Source: an uncultured Saprospiraceae bacterium
GTDB lineage: Bacteria; Bacteroidota; Bacteroidia; Chitinophagales; Saprospiraceae
Length of the DNA: 52,555 nucleotides
Reading direction: 5' to 3'
NCBI GenBank assembly: GCA_937951615.1
Contig: CALFBH010000047.1
Span: 1-52,555, forward strand
The notes under the pieces were generated by a model, which worked only from the letters and a program-made list of their open reading frames with translations, made no database searches and was not told the origin of the DNA. This document shows positions 1-7,854 of this stretch, in pieces. The position numbers and the translations under genes were made by a program. Numbering within the stretch: the stretch's first letter is position 1; every line of letters starts with the position of its first letter.

Positions 1-63
1 ACCACATTGAAGTACAAAACACTTCAACACGACAACACCACAATACATCAACACAACAAAACC
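1..63. repeat. Low-complexity spacer of CAACA-like words
   Basis: The stretch is built from short CAACAC/ACAACA/CTTCAACAC words and has almost no G on the plus strand. It lies just 3' of the minus-strand gene that ends at 64. It belongs to the class of word-repeat spacers seen elsewhere in the window (for example 7742-7854 and 42187-42250). No coding potential is visible. Confidence 0.5.
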
Positions 64-1578
64 CTAGCGCACGATAAGCCGTCCGCCATACTGCTGTGCT
101 CCATGAAACAATTGATAAAAATAAACGCCTGCATTCAGGTGCCTGACGGAGATTTTATTATTGTTTAAAGTCTGCACATCTGCTAGTCGGCCTTGTGCAT
201 CGTATAGCTCGATCATAGATGGACTTGAAGTATTTTTTAGATCAAAAATGACCTCATCTTGAGCGGGATTGGGGAATACCTGTATGCCTGCTTCCGCAAT
301 GTTTTCTATGCCGACCAGTTGTTCAGTGTAGTAGTAAGTGCCTCTTCTATCATCATTCCATTGTTGTGCAGTTTCCTCCCAATCTTCTTCAAGGAAATCA
401 GTACGCTTATGCCGGAAGGCAGTTTCTGAGAAGGGCGTAATCAACTCACTATAGGAGTAAGTATTGTCATAATTATAATTGCTTCTATCGGTTTCTATCC
501 ACTGAGTAGTGCTAAAATTCCAGTCTAATTCTTTATACAAAACATAATTTTGACTCATGTCATATCCATATTCATACCTATTTTCATTTACCCATCCTCC
601 TGTGGTTTCATCCCAACCGTAGCTATTATCTGCTATCCCGTTGCCGTTACTATCATACTCAAATTCAAGTTTTAACTGCCCCTCCCATTGCTGGAGGTAT
701 TCGTCCCAGTAGTATATGGCGAATAGTAAAATCTTAGCGTCCGCAGTGTAGTTGTACGCTCTCTTAGAGTTATTTTCCCACCCTTCTGTTATGTTATTCC
801 AGTTGTACCTTTCCCAAAGATTTGGGTTGCCATTAGCATCATAGGTATATTCATTTTTAGCACTTATCTCCCATTGTGAAGAAAAGGTATTCCAGGAATA
901 ATAGTCTGTCCTTATTATTTTACCATTGCCGTCATAAAAGTATTCATATTTAGTGCTTAATTCCCATGTGGAATTAGCTTCCATCCAATTATAGCGCAAG
1001 GTATTTGTCCGGTTGCCATTTGTCGCATCATAGTTATATTCATCCTTCCAATCTGGAATCCAGTCAGCAACATACAGATTCCAATCGTATTCTATGAATA
1101 AGGTTTGCCTATTATTGCTATCGTAGACAGACTCTCTGCGGTATCCATACTCCCATTCCTGTAAATAATCATCCCAAAATGAATTATACACAAAGAGAAT
1201 TTGATTCCCATTTTCATCATACTCATACCCAGATCTGGAATTAGGAATCCAGTCAGAAGTGGACAAGTTCCAATTACAAGAAAACCGTTCAATTAAGTTT
1301 TCGTTAGCATCATAACTGTACGTTTCTTTCCCTGAATTATACCATTCCTGATTTACTGTATTATAAGATTCCATAACCAGAGAATCTAATCGCTGTTTGG
1401 AGCTTTGTGATTGATGAAATGCTGGGTTGCCAGTTTTGCGAATCTCATGCAGTAAGTCATCTGGCATATCTGCGAAGGTATTCTGTTCTGGGTTGTTCCA
1501 TTCAAATGGATTGTTAGTTTGTGCGGTCAGGCTTATACTCATCAGCCCGACTAGAACAAGTGTTATAATTGTTTTCAT
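64..1578 (-). CDS. Secreted aromatic-repeat protein with T9SS sorting domain
   Basis: A 504-residue protein of unknown function. Residues 1-20 are a signal peptide ending near SLTAQ. From about residue 70 to 410 the chain is made of about nine degenerate repeats of 35-40 residues, each with the pattern W-x5-W, then EY-x-YD-x-NGN, then an aromatic strand (YNW or similar). The pattern resembles YD-like beta repeats but is much richer in Trp and Tyr. The last 80 residues form a typical type IX secretion sorting domain (VFPNPAQDEV, then an LYDAQGR strand and a GVYFYQL strand), so the protein is expected to cross the outer membrane and be surface-attached or released. It is a single gene. A palindromic repeat element lies directly upstream. 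Role unknown; adhesion or carbohydrate binding are guesses. Confidence 0.85.
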   Translation of the reverse strand: MKTIITLVLVGLMSISLTAQTNNPFEWNNPEQNTFADMPDDLLHEIRKTGNPAFHQSQSSKQRLDSLVMESYNTVNQEWYNSGKETYSYDANENLIERFSCNWNLSTSDWIPNSRSGYEYDENGNQILFVYNSFWDDYLQEWEYGYRRESVYDSNNRQTLFIEYDWNLYVADWIPDWKDEYNYDATNGNRTNTLRYNWMEANSTWELSTKYEYFYDGNGKIIRTDYYSWNTFSSQWEISAKNEYTYDANGNPNLWERYNWNNITEGWENNSKRAYNYTADAKILLFAIYYWDEYLQQWEGQLKLEFEYDSNGNGIADNSYGWDETTGGWVNENRYEYGYDMSQNYVLYKELDWNFSTTQWIETDRSNYNYDNTYSYSELITPFSETAFRHKRTDFLEEDWEETAQQWNDDRRGTYYYTEQLVGIENIAEAGIQVFPNPAQDEVIFDLKNTSSPSMIELYDAQGRLADVQTLNNNKISVRHLNAGVYFYQLFHGAQQYGGRLIVR

Positions 1579-1599
1579 AGTAAAGTTTTAGGTAGTACT

Positions 1600-1738
1600 C
1601 GATTAAAGTATGGCGAAACGACTTCCGTTGTCGTCAGACGAATTCGGTCATAAATTAGCGTGTGTTTGAATGGTCAAAGCACCAATTTTTATAAAATCCT
1701 TCGTCTGCTGACTATTCCATACTTTAATCGAACACCGC
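1600..1738 (-). repeat. Palindromic repeat element, copy 1 of a dispersed family
   Basis: The ends are perfect 14-bp inverted repeats: CGATTAAAGTATGG at 1600-1613 and its complement at 1717-1730. Inside each arm lies a looser inverted pair containing CGTCAGACGA / TCGTCTGCTGAC. Read on the minus strand, 1738-1675 matches 52484-52543 on the plus strand over about 60 bp, with a 4-nt indel (GATT) and few mismatches. The size and terminal inversion are like a small non-autonomous (MITE- or REP-like) element. No transposase with matching ends is in the window. Confidence 0.65.
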
Positions 1739-2006
1739 CAAGTTTTGTGTTGATTAAAAAATAGTTTCACACTACAATATATTAAATAAAATACAATTTT
1801 ATAAATCCTTTAAAAAGTTTCTTTTTCGTTGCAGAACAACGATACGTCATCTTGTCATTTTTTTGCTGTCATTTGTACAATTGTCACCAAAATAAATTAT
1901 CAACAAAATAGTGTCTTATTATTTTAAAAAGTCTGCATTTATTGACTTTTAATGAAATTTAAAATCAATTTATTTTCAATTAAACCAAAATAATGTAATC
2001 AAAAAG

Positions 2007-2037
2007 TTGTGTTTGTCATCTTTTTGCTGTATATTTG
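2007..2037 (+). promoter_or_regulatory. Bacteroidota-type promoter of the CoiA-like gene
   Basis: TTG at 2007-2009, a 20-bp spacer, then TATATTTG at 2030-2037. This fits the Bacteroidota sigma-ABfr consensus (TTG, about 19-20 bp, TAnnTTTG). Transcription would start near 2043, about 18 nt before the ATG at 2061. A related block about 160 bp upstream (1853-1875) repeats much of the sequence but with CATTTG instead of TATTTG. Confidence 0.6.
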
Positions 2038-2060
2038 TCTCGAATCAAACTTAAAATAGT

Positions 2061-3233
2061 ATGATTACCCGTAGTACAAATTATACAACTCATCAATTTA
2101 GAATGAGTGAAATTTACAACTTCCAGACCCGTCAAATCGAACGGGCTGATTTCTGGCTAAAGCAAGATTTAGAAGTTGTACATCAATTAAAAGACGCCAT
2201 TAAGCAGGATAAAAAAGCTTATGGTTGCCCAATTTGCAAAACGCCGCTTATGCTCAAGGCTGGTGCAAAAAAACATGCACACTTTGCCCATGTAAAACGC
2301 GAAGTTGGCGTAGAATGCTTATTGTGCGAAGACAATCAACTGACCGAGGCACAGAAAAAGATTCAACGCTATAATTATGCAAAGGAGCGTGAAGCGCACA
2401 AAAAGCTAAAGCGTTTTTTAGGCGATTATATAAAAAAAGAAACAGCCGCAGAAAAAGTAAAAATTGATCGAATCAAAAGTGGTGCTGCCACTTCGCACAC
2501 CTGGCGCAATGCAGATATAAGTTGTCAGTATAAAGGCAAAAAAATTGTCTTGGAAATCCAACCTGCTAATGTATGGATACCAGAAGAAACCACAAAAAGA
2601 AGTCAGTTTTATCAGGAAAATAAGGTGCATAATTTAAGGGTTTACGATTCGTTTCCTACACAAATAAAATATGCCAAAAATACAAATTCCCAAACCAATT
2701 TCTTTGTATTGGATGAAGTAGCTCAACAAAAAACAGAAGAAAATTCGCAATTATACCTCCATTGTTATTATCAGCAGCCGACTGTTGATCCAAAAAACAA
2801 AATCATCAAAAATGTGTGGACAAGTGAATTGGTCTCAATAGACCATTTACAGTTTGACGCCAATACTTATCAGCCTTATTTTGTTTCTTATACTGAAAAA
2901 CAGACCGAAGCCGAGCAACGTCTAAGCATCATTCAACGCGCCCATGCACAGGATGATGATGTGATGAAGATACCCGGTAAAAAAGTAAAGAGACAACAAA
3001 TAGCAAAGGACTATGCTCAAATGACAGAGCAGCAAGTCATTCGCCTGATATTTGAAAATAAACTCAGTCGGACATTAATCAATTTGAAAAATAGAATTTC
3101 AGAATTGGTGTTTGAAGAAGGGTATGCGATTCCGCAAAACCTTATAGAAATTTTGGAAACGCAGGGCAGTATTCAGCGCATTCATGCGAATACCAGTCAG
3201 GTGCATTATCAGAAAATGGTGTTTGAATCGTAG
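2061..3233 (+). CDS. Competence CoiA-like / PD-(D/E)XK nuclease family protein
   Basis: A 390-residue protein. A zinc-finger-like N-terminal part has C56-x2-C59, then H72, H74 and H77 in a KKHAHFAH motif, then C86-x2-C89; this CPxC...HFAH arrangement is typical of CoiA-like proteins. It is followed by a PD-(D/E)XK core, with D152 in ADISCQ and E165-x-Q167 in LEIQ. The C-terminal half (about 220-390) is helical and unrecognised. CoiA-type proteins act on incoming DNA during transformation, but many relatives lie in defence or mobile regions, so a role in DNA uptake is not assured. It is monocistronic with its own promoter. An alternative start at Met15 is possible. Confidence 0.7.
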   Translation: MITRSTNYTTHQFRMSEIYNFQTRQIERADFWLKQDLEVVHQLKDAIKQDKKAYGCPICKTPLMLKAGAKKHAHFAHVKREVGVECLLCEDNQLTEAQKKIQRYNYAKEREAHKKLKRFLGDYIKKETAAEKVKIDRIKSGAATSHTWRNADISCQYKGKKIVLEIQPANVWIPEETTKRSQFYQENKVHNLRVYDSFPTQIKYAKNTNSQTNFFVLDEVAQQKTEENSQLYLHCYYQQPTVDPKNKIIKNVWTSELVSIDHLQFDANTYQPYFVSYTEKQTEAEQRLSIIQRAHAQDDDVMKIPGKKVKRQQIAKDYAQMTEQQVIRLIFENKLSRTLINLKNRISELVFEEGYAIPQNLIEILETQGSIQRIHANTSQVHYQKMVFES

Positions 3234-3247
3234 GAGCCGAAACGATT

Positions 3248-3348
3248 CTGTGTTCCCTTCGATTCCGCTCAGGCAACTATAAAATGGCAGTTGGTTGAGC
3301 GAAGCCGAAACCAACTGCTGTGTTGTCCTCGATTCTGCTTGGACAACT
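3248..3348. repeat. Direct repeat pair around a perfect hairpin
   Basis: Two 31-bp direct repeats (3248-3278 and 3318-3348, 24 of 31 identical, both containing CTCGATTC- or TTCGATTC-like cores) flank a hairpin with perfect 10-bp arms, GCAGTTGGTT at 3287-3296 and AACCAACTGC at 3309-3318. The region follows the stop codon of the CoiA-like gene and could end its transcript, although no long T-run follows. Confidence 0.5.
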
Positions 3349-3421
3349 GCTTGAATTGAGCACGAACGCACGAATCAAATACTAATAATTCGTGCATTCG
3401 TGGCTAAAAAAGAATTTGAGA

Positions 3422-5569
3422 TTATCGAATTACCGCTATCTTCTTGGTAACTTCTACACCTTCTTCGTTCCTAAGATTTAAATAATAAATACCTGCTGGG
3501 TACTTGCTTACATCAAAAAACTGAGTCATGCTATTAAATTTATGCGTATAAACAACTCGTCCTGCTTCATCTGTAATGCTAGCTAGCCATTTATCCTGAT
3601 ATGGCATTTTCAGACTTAGTATATCTGACACAGGATTGGGAAACAGCTCTACATCTTCTGGACCAAGTACCGAAATTATAGCTGTAGGTAACAGTTGAAG
3701 TGTGGTATCTACATTATTATGCAATTCCAAATCAGCAGTGATTGTTGTACCATCTAAAGTAGTTTTTATTTTATAATCTCCTTTAAAACCTCTGATGGTG
3801 AGGTTGCCATTGACATCAGTTGTCATCGTTTCATTTGTCCACCACTGATTGAATAAAAGATCAGTAAATGTAGTGTGCGTAGCTTTAGGTGTCCAGTCAT
3901 CATCATAGAGTGGTGCATTATTGAGCCAGTGTGCACCGTCCCAAAACCCCCACATCAGGAAGCCGCTGGTCGCTGGATGACTAAAAATCATGGTTACAAA
4001 ATCGCCAGTATATTGTGCCGCCATAGGGTCTTCCAACAAGTCTGACTGATCATATTCCGTAACTTTAATCGTTGTGCCAAAAGTCTGATAACAATCTTCC
4101 AGTATTGCATATAAAGAATCTGGAGATATAAGAGCAGAACCCATGTGTGCTTGCAGTCCCACACCATCAATCGTTGCACCAGCATCAATGATTTCCTGCG
4201 CCATCGTTTTGAAACCAGTATAACCGCCGCCATTGACACTTCCGTCGCTGAGTATGCTATAATCATTTAGATAGGTGATAAGGTCTGGGTCTTGCTGAAG
4301 TGTAGTATTAAATATTTCAGGATAAACCTCTCGTCCGGTTGGGTAGCCCGTTGTACCTTGCAGTGCATTTTCAAGATCGGTGACATGAACAATTTCGTTC
4401 AGTACATCCCATTCTCTTACATTGTCTTTTATGCCAGGCGTATTCAGAATTTCATTTAAATGTTCATTGATGCGATTGGTTAAATATGCTGGATCTCCCG
4501 CATTAGTCTGCATGTCATCTGGCATCAAATCCCATCCAGGCCACACGAGTGCATGACCTCTTACCTTGATTTTATTGTCGGCAAGCCACTGAATTGCATT
4601 GACGGTTTCAGCTTGTGTTCCTGCCCAGCCTTCTTCCCAGGCATCCCATTTAAGTGCATTTTCAGTGACTACCCAATTAAATCCATGCCCCTCGCCATCT
4701 AAATCGAGTAGATTGTCCTGATAAGTTTGGTCAAAGCCTGAATTATTCGCCAGCTTTCTCGTATCAACGGCTGTACCAAAAGCATACAAATGCCGAACCA
4801 TCTCTATTTCTACACTGGCGTTGGGTATTGGAGCTCCTGTAGCGTCAAGCACTTGTAACTGAAGGTCTGCTTTTCGGTTTTGCTCTATTCTGTCGGCTGC
4901 GGCTACACGCCAAGGCGCATTGGGTTCTATACCCGGATAGTAGTCATTATGCAATTCTTGTGGCAAATCTTCAAAGACAACAGAGGTGCCATAATTAATA
5001 AGGGCAAGTCCGCCAAATTCAATAACCTGCTCTTGAAAAGCTAAGTGAAACCCAATGCGCATTTCGGCTGGCATAAAGTCACCAGATGCTTCAAAAGGAA
5101 TCAAGTATTGCTGCCATTGGGCAGTAGGGTTTGTGGTAATAATAAATTCTTTGTCGTAAGTAACAGGGCGTTCTACAAACATATTTATTTTCCCCGGTGC
5201 AGCAAGTGCGGTAGAAGCTGTGCGCAGCCAAACCACAGTCAAAACCCGGTCGCCCTGTTGTACTGTATTGATACTTTCATTATAATATCCAGCGTCCCAC
5301 GGGTTTGTACCCATACCTCCGATGTCCAGATTAAGAGCCTGAGTGAAAACCTGCCCAGATACAGGAACTTGTGTAACGACTTGATTGCCATAGCTAATCG
5401 CATTAGTAGCATTTGTAACTTCGTCTGGTGTAAGTATCCAGTCACCACCAGCTAGTCCATAATCAGTTTGAAGCTGAACCAGCAATGCGTCATGGTAAGC
5501 ATCATTTTGCGCATAAACGCAAGTTGCCATAATCAATAAGATAAAGAGTGTCGTGATTTTTGTTTTCAT
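3422..5569 (-). CDS. Secreted GH10 endo-1,4-beta-xylanase with T9SS sorting domain
   Basis: About 715 residues from the ATG at 5569. An in-frame ATG at 5608 would put 13 extra residues before an otherwise perfect signal peptide (MKTKITTLFILLIM...VYAQ). A CBM4/9-like jelly-roll region (about 40-200) precedes a GH10 barrel (about 250-600). The acid/base Glu is in WDVLNE and the nucleophile Glu is in IKVTEYD; the substrate-site motif RGHALVWPGW is also present. A T9SS sorting domain closes the protein (LFPNPVSDIL...GIYYLNL). Expected reaction: internal cleavage of xylan outside the cell. No SusC/SusD pair or other carbohydrate-active gene is adjacent, so it is not in an evident polysaccharide-utilisation locus. 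Confidence 0.93.
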   Translation of the reverse strand: MKTKITTLFILLIMATCVYAQNDAYHDALLVQLQTDYGLAGGDWILTPDEVTNATNAISYGNQVVTQVPVSGQVFTQALNLDIGGMGTNPWDAGYYNESINTVQQGDRVLTVVWLRTASTALAAPGKINMFVERPVTYDKEFIITTNPTAQWQQYLIPFEASGDFMPAEMRIGFHLAFQEQVIEFGGLALINYGTSVVFEDLPQELHNDYYPGIEPNAPWRVAAADRIEQNRKADLQLQVLDATGAPIPNASVEIEMVRHLYAFGTAVDTRKLANNSGFDQTYQDNLLDLDGEGHGFNWVVTENALKWDAWEEGWAGTQAETVNAIQWLADNKIKVRGHALVWPGWDLMPDDMQTNAGDPAYLTNRINEHLNEILNTPGIKDNVREWDVLNEIVHVTDLENALQGTTGYPTGREVYPEIFNTTLQQDPDLITYLNDYSILSDGSVNGGGYTGFKTMAQEIIDAGATIDGVGLQAHMGSALISPDSLYAILEDCYQTFGTTIKVTEYDQSDLLEDPMAAQYTGDFVTMIFSHPATSGFLMWGFWDGAHWLNNAPLYDDDWTPKATHTTFTDLLFNQWWTNETMTTDVNGNLTIRGFKGDYKIKTTLDGTTITADLELHNNVDTTLQLLPTAIISVLGPEDVELFPNPVSDILSLKMPYQDKWLASITDEAGRVVYTHKFNSMTQFFDVSKYPAGIYYLNLRNEEGVEVTKKIAVIR

Positions 5570-5898
5570 AATGATTTTGTCCAAATTTAATGTTTTTGTA
5601 TGCGTCATCCAAAAGGCTGAACTACTATAGGTTTTGTAAAATGGCTGAATCTTCCCTGCCTATAGTTATACAACAACGGTGGTGAAAAATCGGGCAATCT
5701 TGTTCAATTGCCCTGTCTTCTGAAGGGGGAAATTGCCATTCAAATTGAAAAGTGTATAGCAACTCATAGAAAGGTAACAAGCCGACAAAGAATTAGTTTT
5801 AGCTAAATAGACGTGAGGAACGTGTATGAAATAACTTCGTAAGTTATGCTGCTTATTTTACGAGCTTACTTCGTACACGTTCCTGCGTGAAGTACAAT
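5570..5898. other. Gene-free spacer holding a long imperfect hairpin
   Basis: No gene is seen in 5570-5898. The leader of the xylanase gene takes up the left side. The right side holds the inverted repeat at 5811-5889, which lies just past the stop codon of the minus-strand gene ending at 5899. Confidence 0.6.
5811..5889. repeat. Long hairpin, copy of a dispersed AGGAACGTGTA repeat
   Basis: The left arm at 5816-5842 (AGGAACGTGTATGAAATAAC...) pairs with the right arm at 5858-5884 with three or four mismatches over 27 bp; the pairing extends partly outward (ACG-TGAGG with CCTGCGT). A single arm recurs at 16344-16370 just upstream of the cytochrome b5-like gene, so it is a repeat family. Its position after a stop codon suggests a terminator or a REP-like element. 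Confidence 0.6.
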
Positions 5899-6660
5899 TC
5901 AGACATCCACATCACCCACTTCTCGCACAAAGCCTTTCAATAAATCTACTGCCCATTGCTTTTCACGGTCAGAGACATATTCCAGCAAAGTCGCTTTTTT
6001 TCCTCCATCGTAGATAATCGTCGGTACTTTTGAACTGTAACGAGGCAACTTGGGTGTGCCGAGATTATTCAGGCTGGTAGAAATCAGTTTATTGCCGGGG
6101 GCAGACAAACCAATCTTCTCAATTTTATGGTATGGAATGGTGATGACATCAGAATTGAGTAGGCGGGTTTTAGCAATTTTTATATTATTTCCAATCAGGT
6201 CAATGTCTTGTTTTTCCAATAAGGTTTTCGACATGCCATATAACATAGACAGGCCTACAAAAAACAAAGGAATAGAAAACAATAAGGCTATCGAACCTGT
6301 ACCAACAGACATCAAGGACATCAAAACCACAAAAAACAACCAGCCGCCAACAAACAGCAAAGGACGATACATTCGCGGATTGAAAACAGGACGAGGAGCT
6401 AGGATTTCCATCACAGACGGACTATACCGGTAAGACTCCAACTGGCTACCCGCTGGCGGTACGATGACCAGTTCCTTGCCTTTTTCCTGTTGGAAAGGCT
6501 TTTCCTCTGGCTCGGCTTCCGGGCGTTTCGGTCTTGGAGCTTCGATTTCCAAAATGCTCCGGCATACCGGACAGCCAATCTGACTACCATCTGCCAGCAA
6601 TTCATTTGGAATCAGTAATTTGGACTTACAACCTGGGCAGATAATTTGAGTGGATTCCAT
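5899..6660 (-). CDS. Zinc-ribbon membrane protein with PH-like tail
   Basis: A 253-residue unknown. The N-terminus is a zinc ribbon (CPGCKSKLLIP, then CPVCRSILEI), followed by a charged Pro/Glu-rich linker (about 45-70). Two transmembrane segments follow at about 100-120 and 125-145, then a 100-residue domain with a beta-rich pattern like bacterial PH domains (about 150-245). The zinc ribbon is expected in the cytoplasm. The leader upstream of the ATG is made of G-poor words (TAATAACCAGTTACC and similar). It shares strand and spacing style with the 7100-7741 membrane protein. No function can be assigned. Confidence 0.8.
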   Translation of the reverse strand: MESTQIICPGCKSKLLIPNELLADGSQIGCPVCRSILEIEAPRPKRPEAEPEEKPFQQEKGKELVIVPPAGSQLESYRYSPSVMEILAPRPVFNPRMYRPLLFVGGWLFFVVLMSLMSVGTGSIALLFSIPLFFVGLSMLYGMSKTLLEKQDIDLIGNNIKIAKTRLLNSDVITIPYHKIEKIGLSAPGNKLISTSLNNLGTPKLPRYSSKVPTIIYDGGKKATLLEYVSDREKQWAVDLLKGFVREVGDVDV

Positions 6661-6750
6661 TTATTTTTTAGTTATTAGTGATTGGTAATCGGTAACTGGT
6701 TATTAAATATTGGTTATTGGTGGTTTAAGTGTGATTGCGTTTTCTGGCTA

Positions 6751-7071
6751 TCAATAAATAGTAGAACTATGGCTATCACTATAAGCAAAGACAAGATAAG
6801 TTGAATCTCTTTCATAATGTATATTGCAACAACCACCAATAGGGCCAATGGCAGAAACATATCCAGCCCTTGGGTTTACTCCTCTAAAAGACTCTAAAAT
6901 TTGAAATGTGAAAATTAATTTATAATACCCTTCTTGATGCCAGTACCCGCCATCAATTTTCACCACTTTTCCCACAAATATCGCCTTTGCAGTTGCGGAA
7001 TCTTGTTCAAAAGTCTTTATACAAATATCAGCCTTAGAAATTTGAATCAATTTACATTCGCTTTTGCCCAA
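6751..7071 (-). pseudogene. Fragment of a TIMP/netrin-like secreted protein
   Basis: This open frame of about 106 codons has no ATG: the frame opens at a stop near 7077 and the first possible start is TTG at 7071. The translation contains ATAKAIFVGKVVKI, YKLIFTFQILESFRG and a CCNIHYERDSTYLVFAY strand, which resembles the core of Bacteroidota TIMP/netrin-like proteins. Those normally begin with a signal peptide and a CxC motif, which is missing, and continue past the point where this frame stops. The fragment is bounded on both sides by inverted ATTGGT-type words (6663-6720 and 7068-7105). I call it a remnant; a small functional protein from a non-ATG start is the alternative. Confidence 0.55.
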
Positions 7072-7099
7072 TAACTAGTTACCAATTACCAATCACCAA

Positions 7100-7741
7100 T
7101 CACACTTTAATCAGAAAAAACCAGGTCAGTGCTATCGTCAGAAAATTGATTGCCAGCAATATCCAGAACCAAAGCTTGCCAGTATTCAGCAAATCTTCTG
7201 TAATAAACTCATCGACTGAAGCAAATACCCGACTTTTTATCAAGTCCATATTCTCCGTCTTAAATTCTACTTCCTGACTGATTTTTTCCAAGGATTCATG
7301 CAAAGGCAGTCGATGAAGAAAAAAATCAATGATCCAGCGAATTGGACGAGGCAGGCGTTCAGCATTTTTTGCCAGACTTACTGCGCCTGAAAAAACAGAA
7401 GTGGCTATGCCTGTATTTGCACCCATTTTTTCATGTTTTTCCACGACCGAACCTGTGATTCTATCTACAACACCTTTCAGCAAATCGCCGCTGCGCTCAT
7501 ACACTTCTTCCAGCCCTTCCGAAATAGCGTAGCCCCTCGCTTTCCAAGCATACACCAACGGAAAACCCAAAAAGAAGACTGCCATCAAAATCAGCTTGAG
7601 GCTTCGATCTTCTACACTCCACAAGACCACAAATCCAAATATCCAGTTAATCAGCAAGCCTACGGCAAGGTAGAAAAGAATTTTAAAAATGATCGCCGTG
7701 CCTATTTTGGCTGCTTTTACAGAAAGACTTTTTATACTCAT
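7100..7741 (-). CDS. Unknown integral membrane protein
   Basis: 213 residues, family not recognised. Two close hydrophobic segments at about 15-60 (IIFKILFYLAVGLLINWIF and a second LILMAVFFLGFPLVY) and a C-terminal one (LWFWILLAINFLTIALTWFF) surround a soluble amphipathic middle. The ATG at 7741 is preceded by a G-poor leader of CCAATCACC words ending CACCAAAACATG, nearly the same leader that precedes hemW at 21487-21526. It may be cotranscribed with the genes at 5899-7071. Confidence 0.7.
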   Translation of the reverse strand: MSIKSLSVKAAKIGTAIIFKILFYLAVGLLINWIFGFVVLWSVEDRSLKLILMAVFFLGFPLVYAWKARGYAISEGLEEVYERSGDLLKGVVDRITGSVVEKHEKMGANTGIATSVFSGAVSLAKNAERLPRPIRWIIDFFLHRLPLHESLEKISQEVEFKTENMDLIKSRVFASVDEFITEDLLNTGKLWFWILLAINFLTIALTWFFLIKV

Positions 7742-7854
7742 GTTTTGGTGATTGGTTGATTAAGTGATTGGTGATTGGTTGGCTAACTTGGTTCATTAGT
7801 GACTAGGAAAATCAAACATATTCTAAGCCCCAATTACCAATAACGAATCACCAG
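7742..7854. repeat. Inverted word-pair spacer between cysS and a membrane protein
   Basis: GTGATTGGTGATTGGTTGG at about 7765-7784 and the opposite-sense CCAATTACCAATAACG...CACC at about 7831-7852 can pair imperfectly. On the minus strand this places a G-rich word after the cysS stop codon and a G-poor word before the next ATG. No gene is present. Confidence 0.45.

Larger units (their letters stand above)
1579..2060. other. 482-bp gene-free region with repeat element and promoters
   Basis: AT-rich intergenic stretch between divergent genes. The left half holds an inverted-repeat element (1600-1730) that includes one copy of a dispersed repeat also found at 52484-52543. The right half holds two similar promoter-like blocks, TTGTCATTTTTTTGCTG at 1853-1869 and TTGTCATCTTTTTGCTG at 2013-2029, the second leading into a TATATTTG box. 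No reading frame of convincing composition was seen. Confidence 0.6.
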
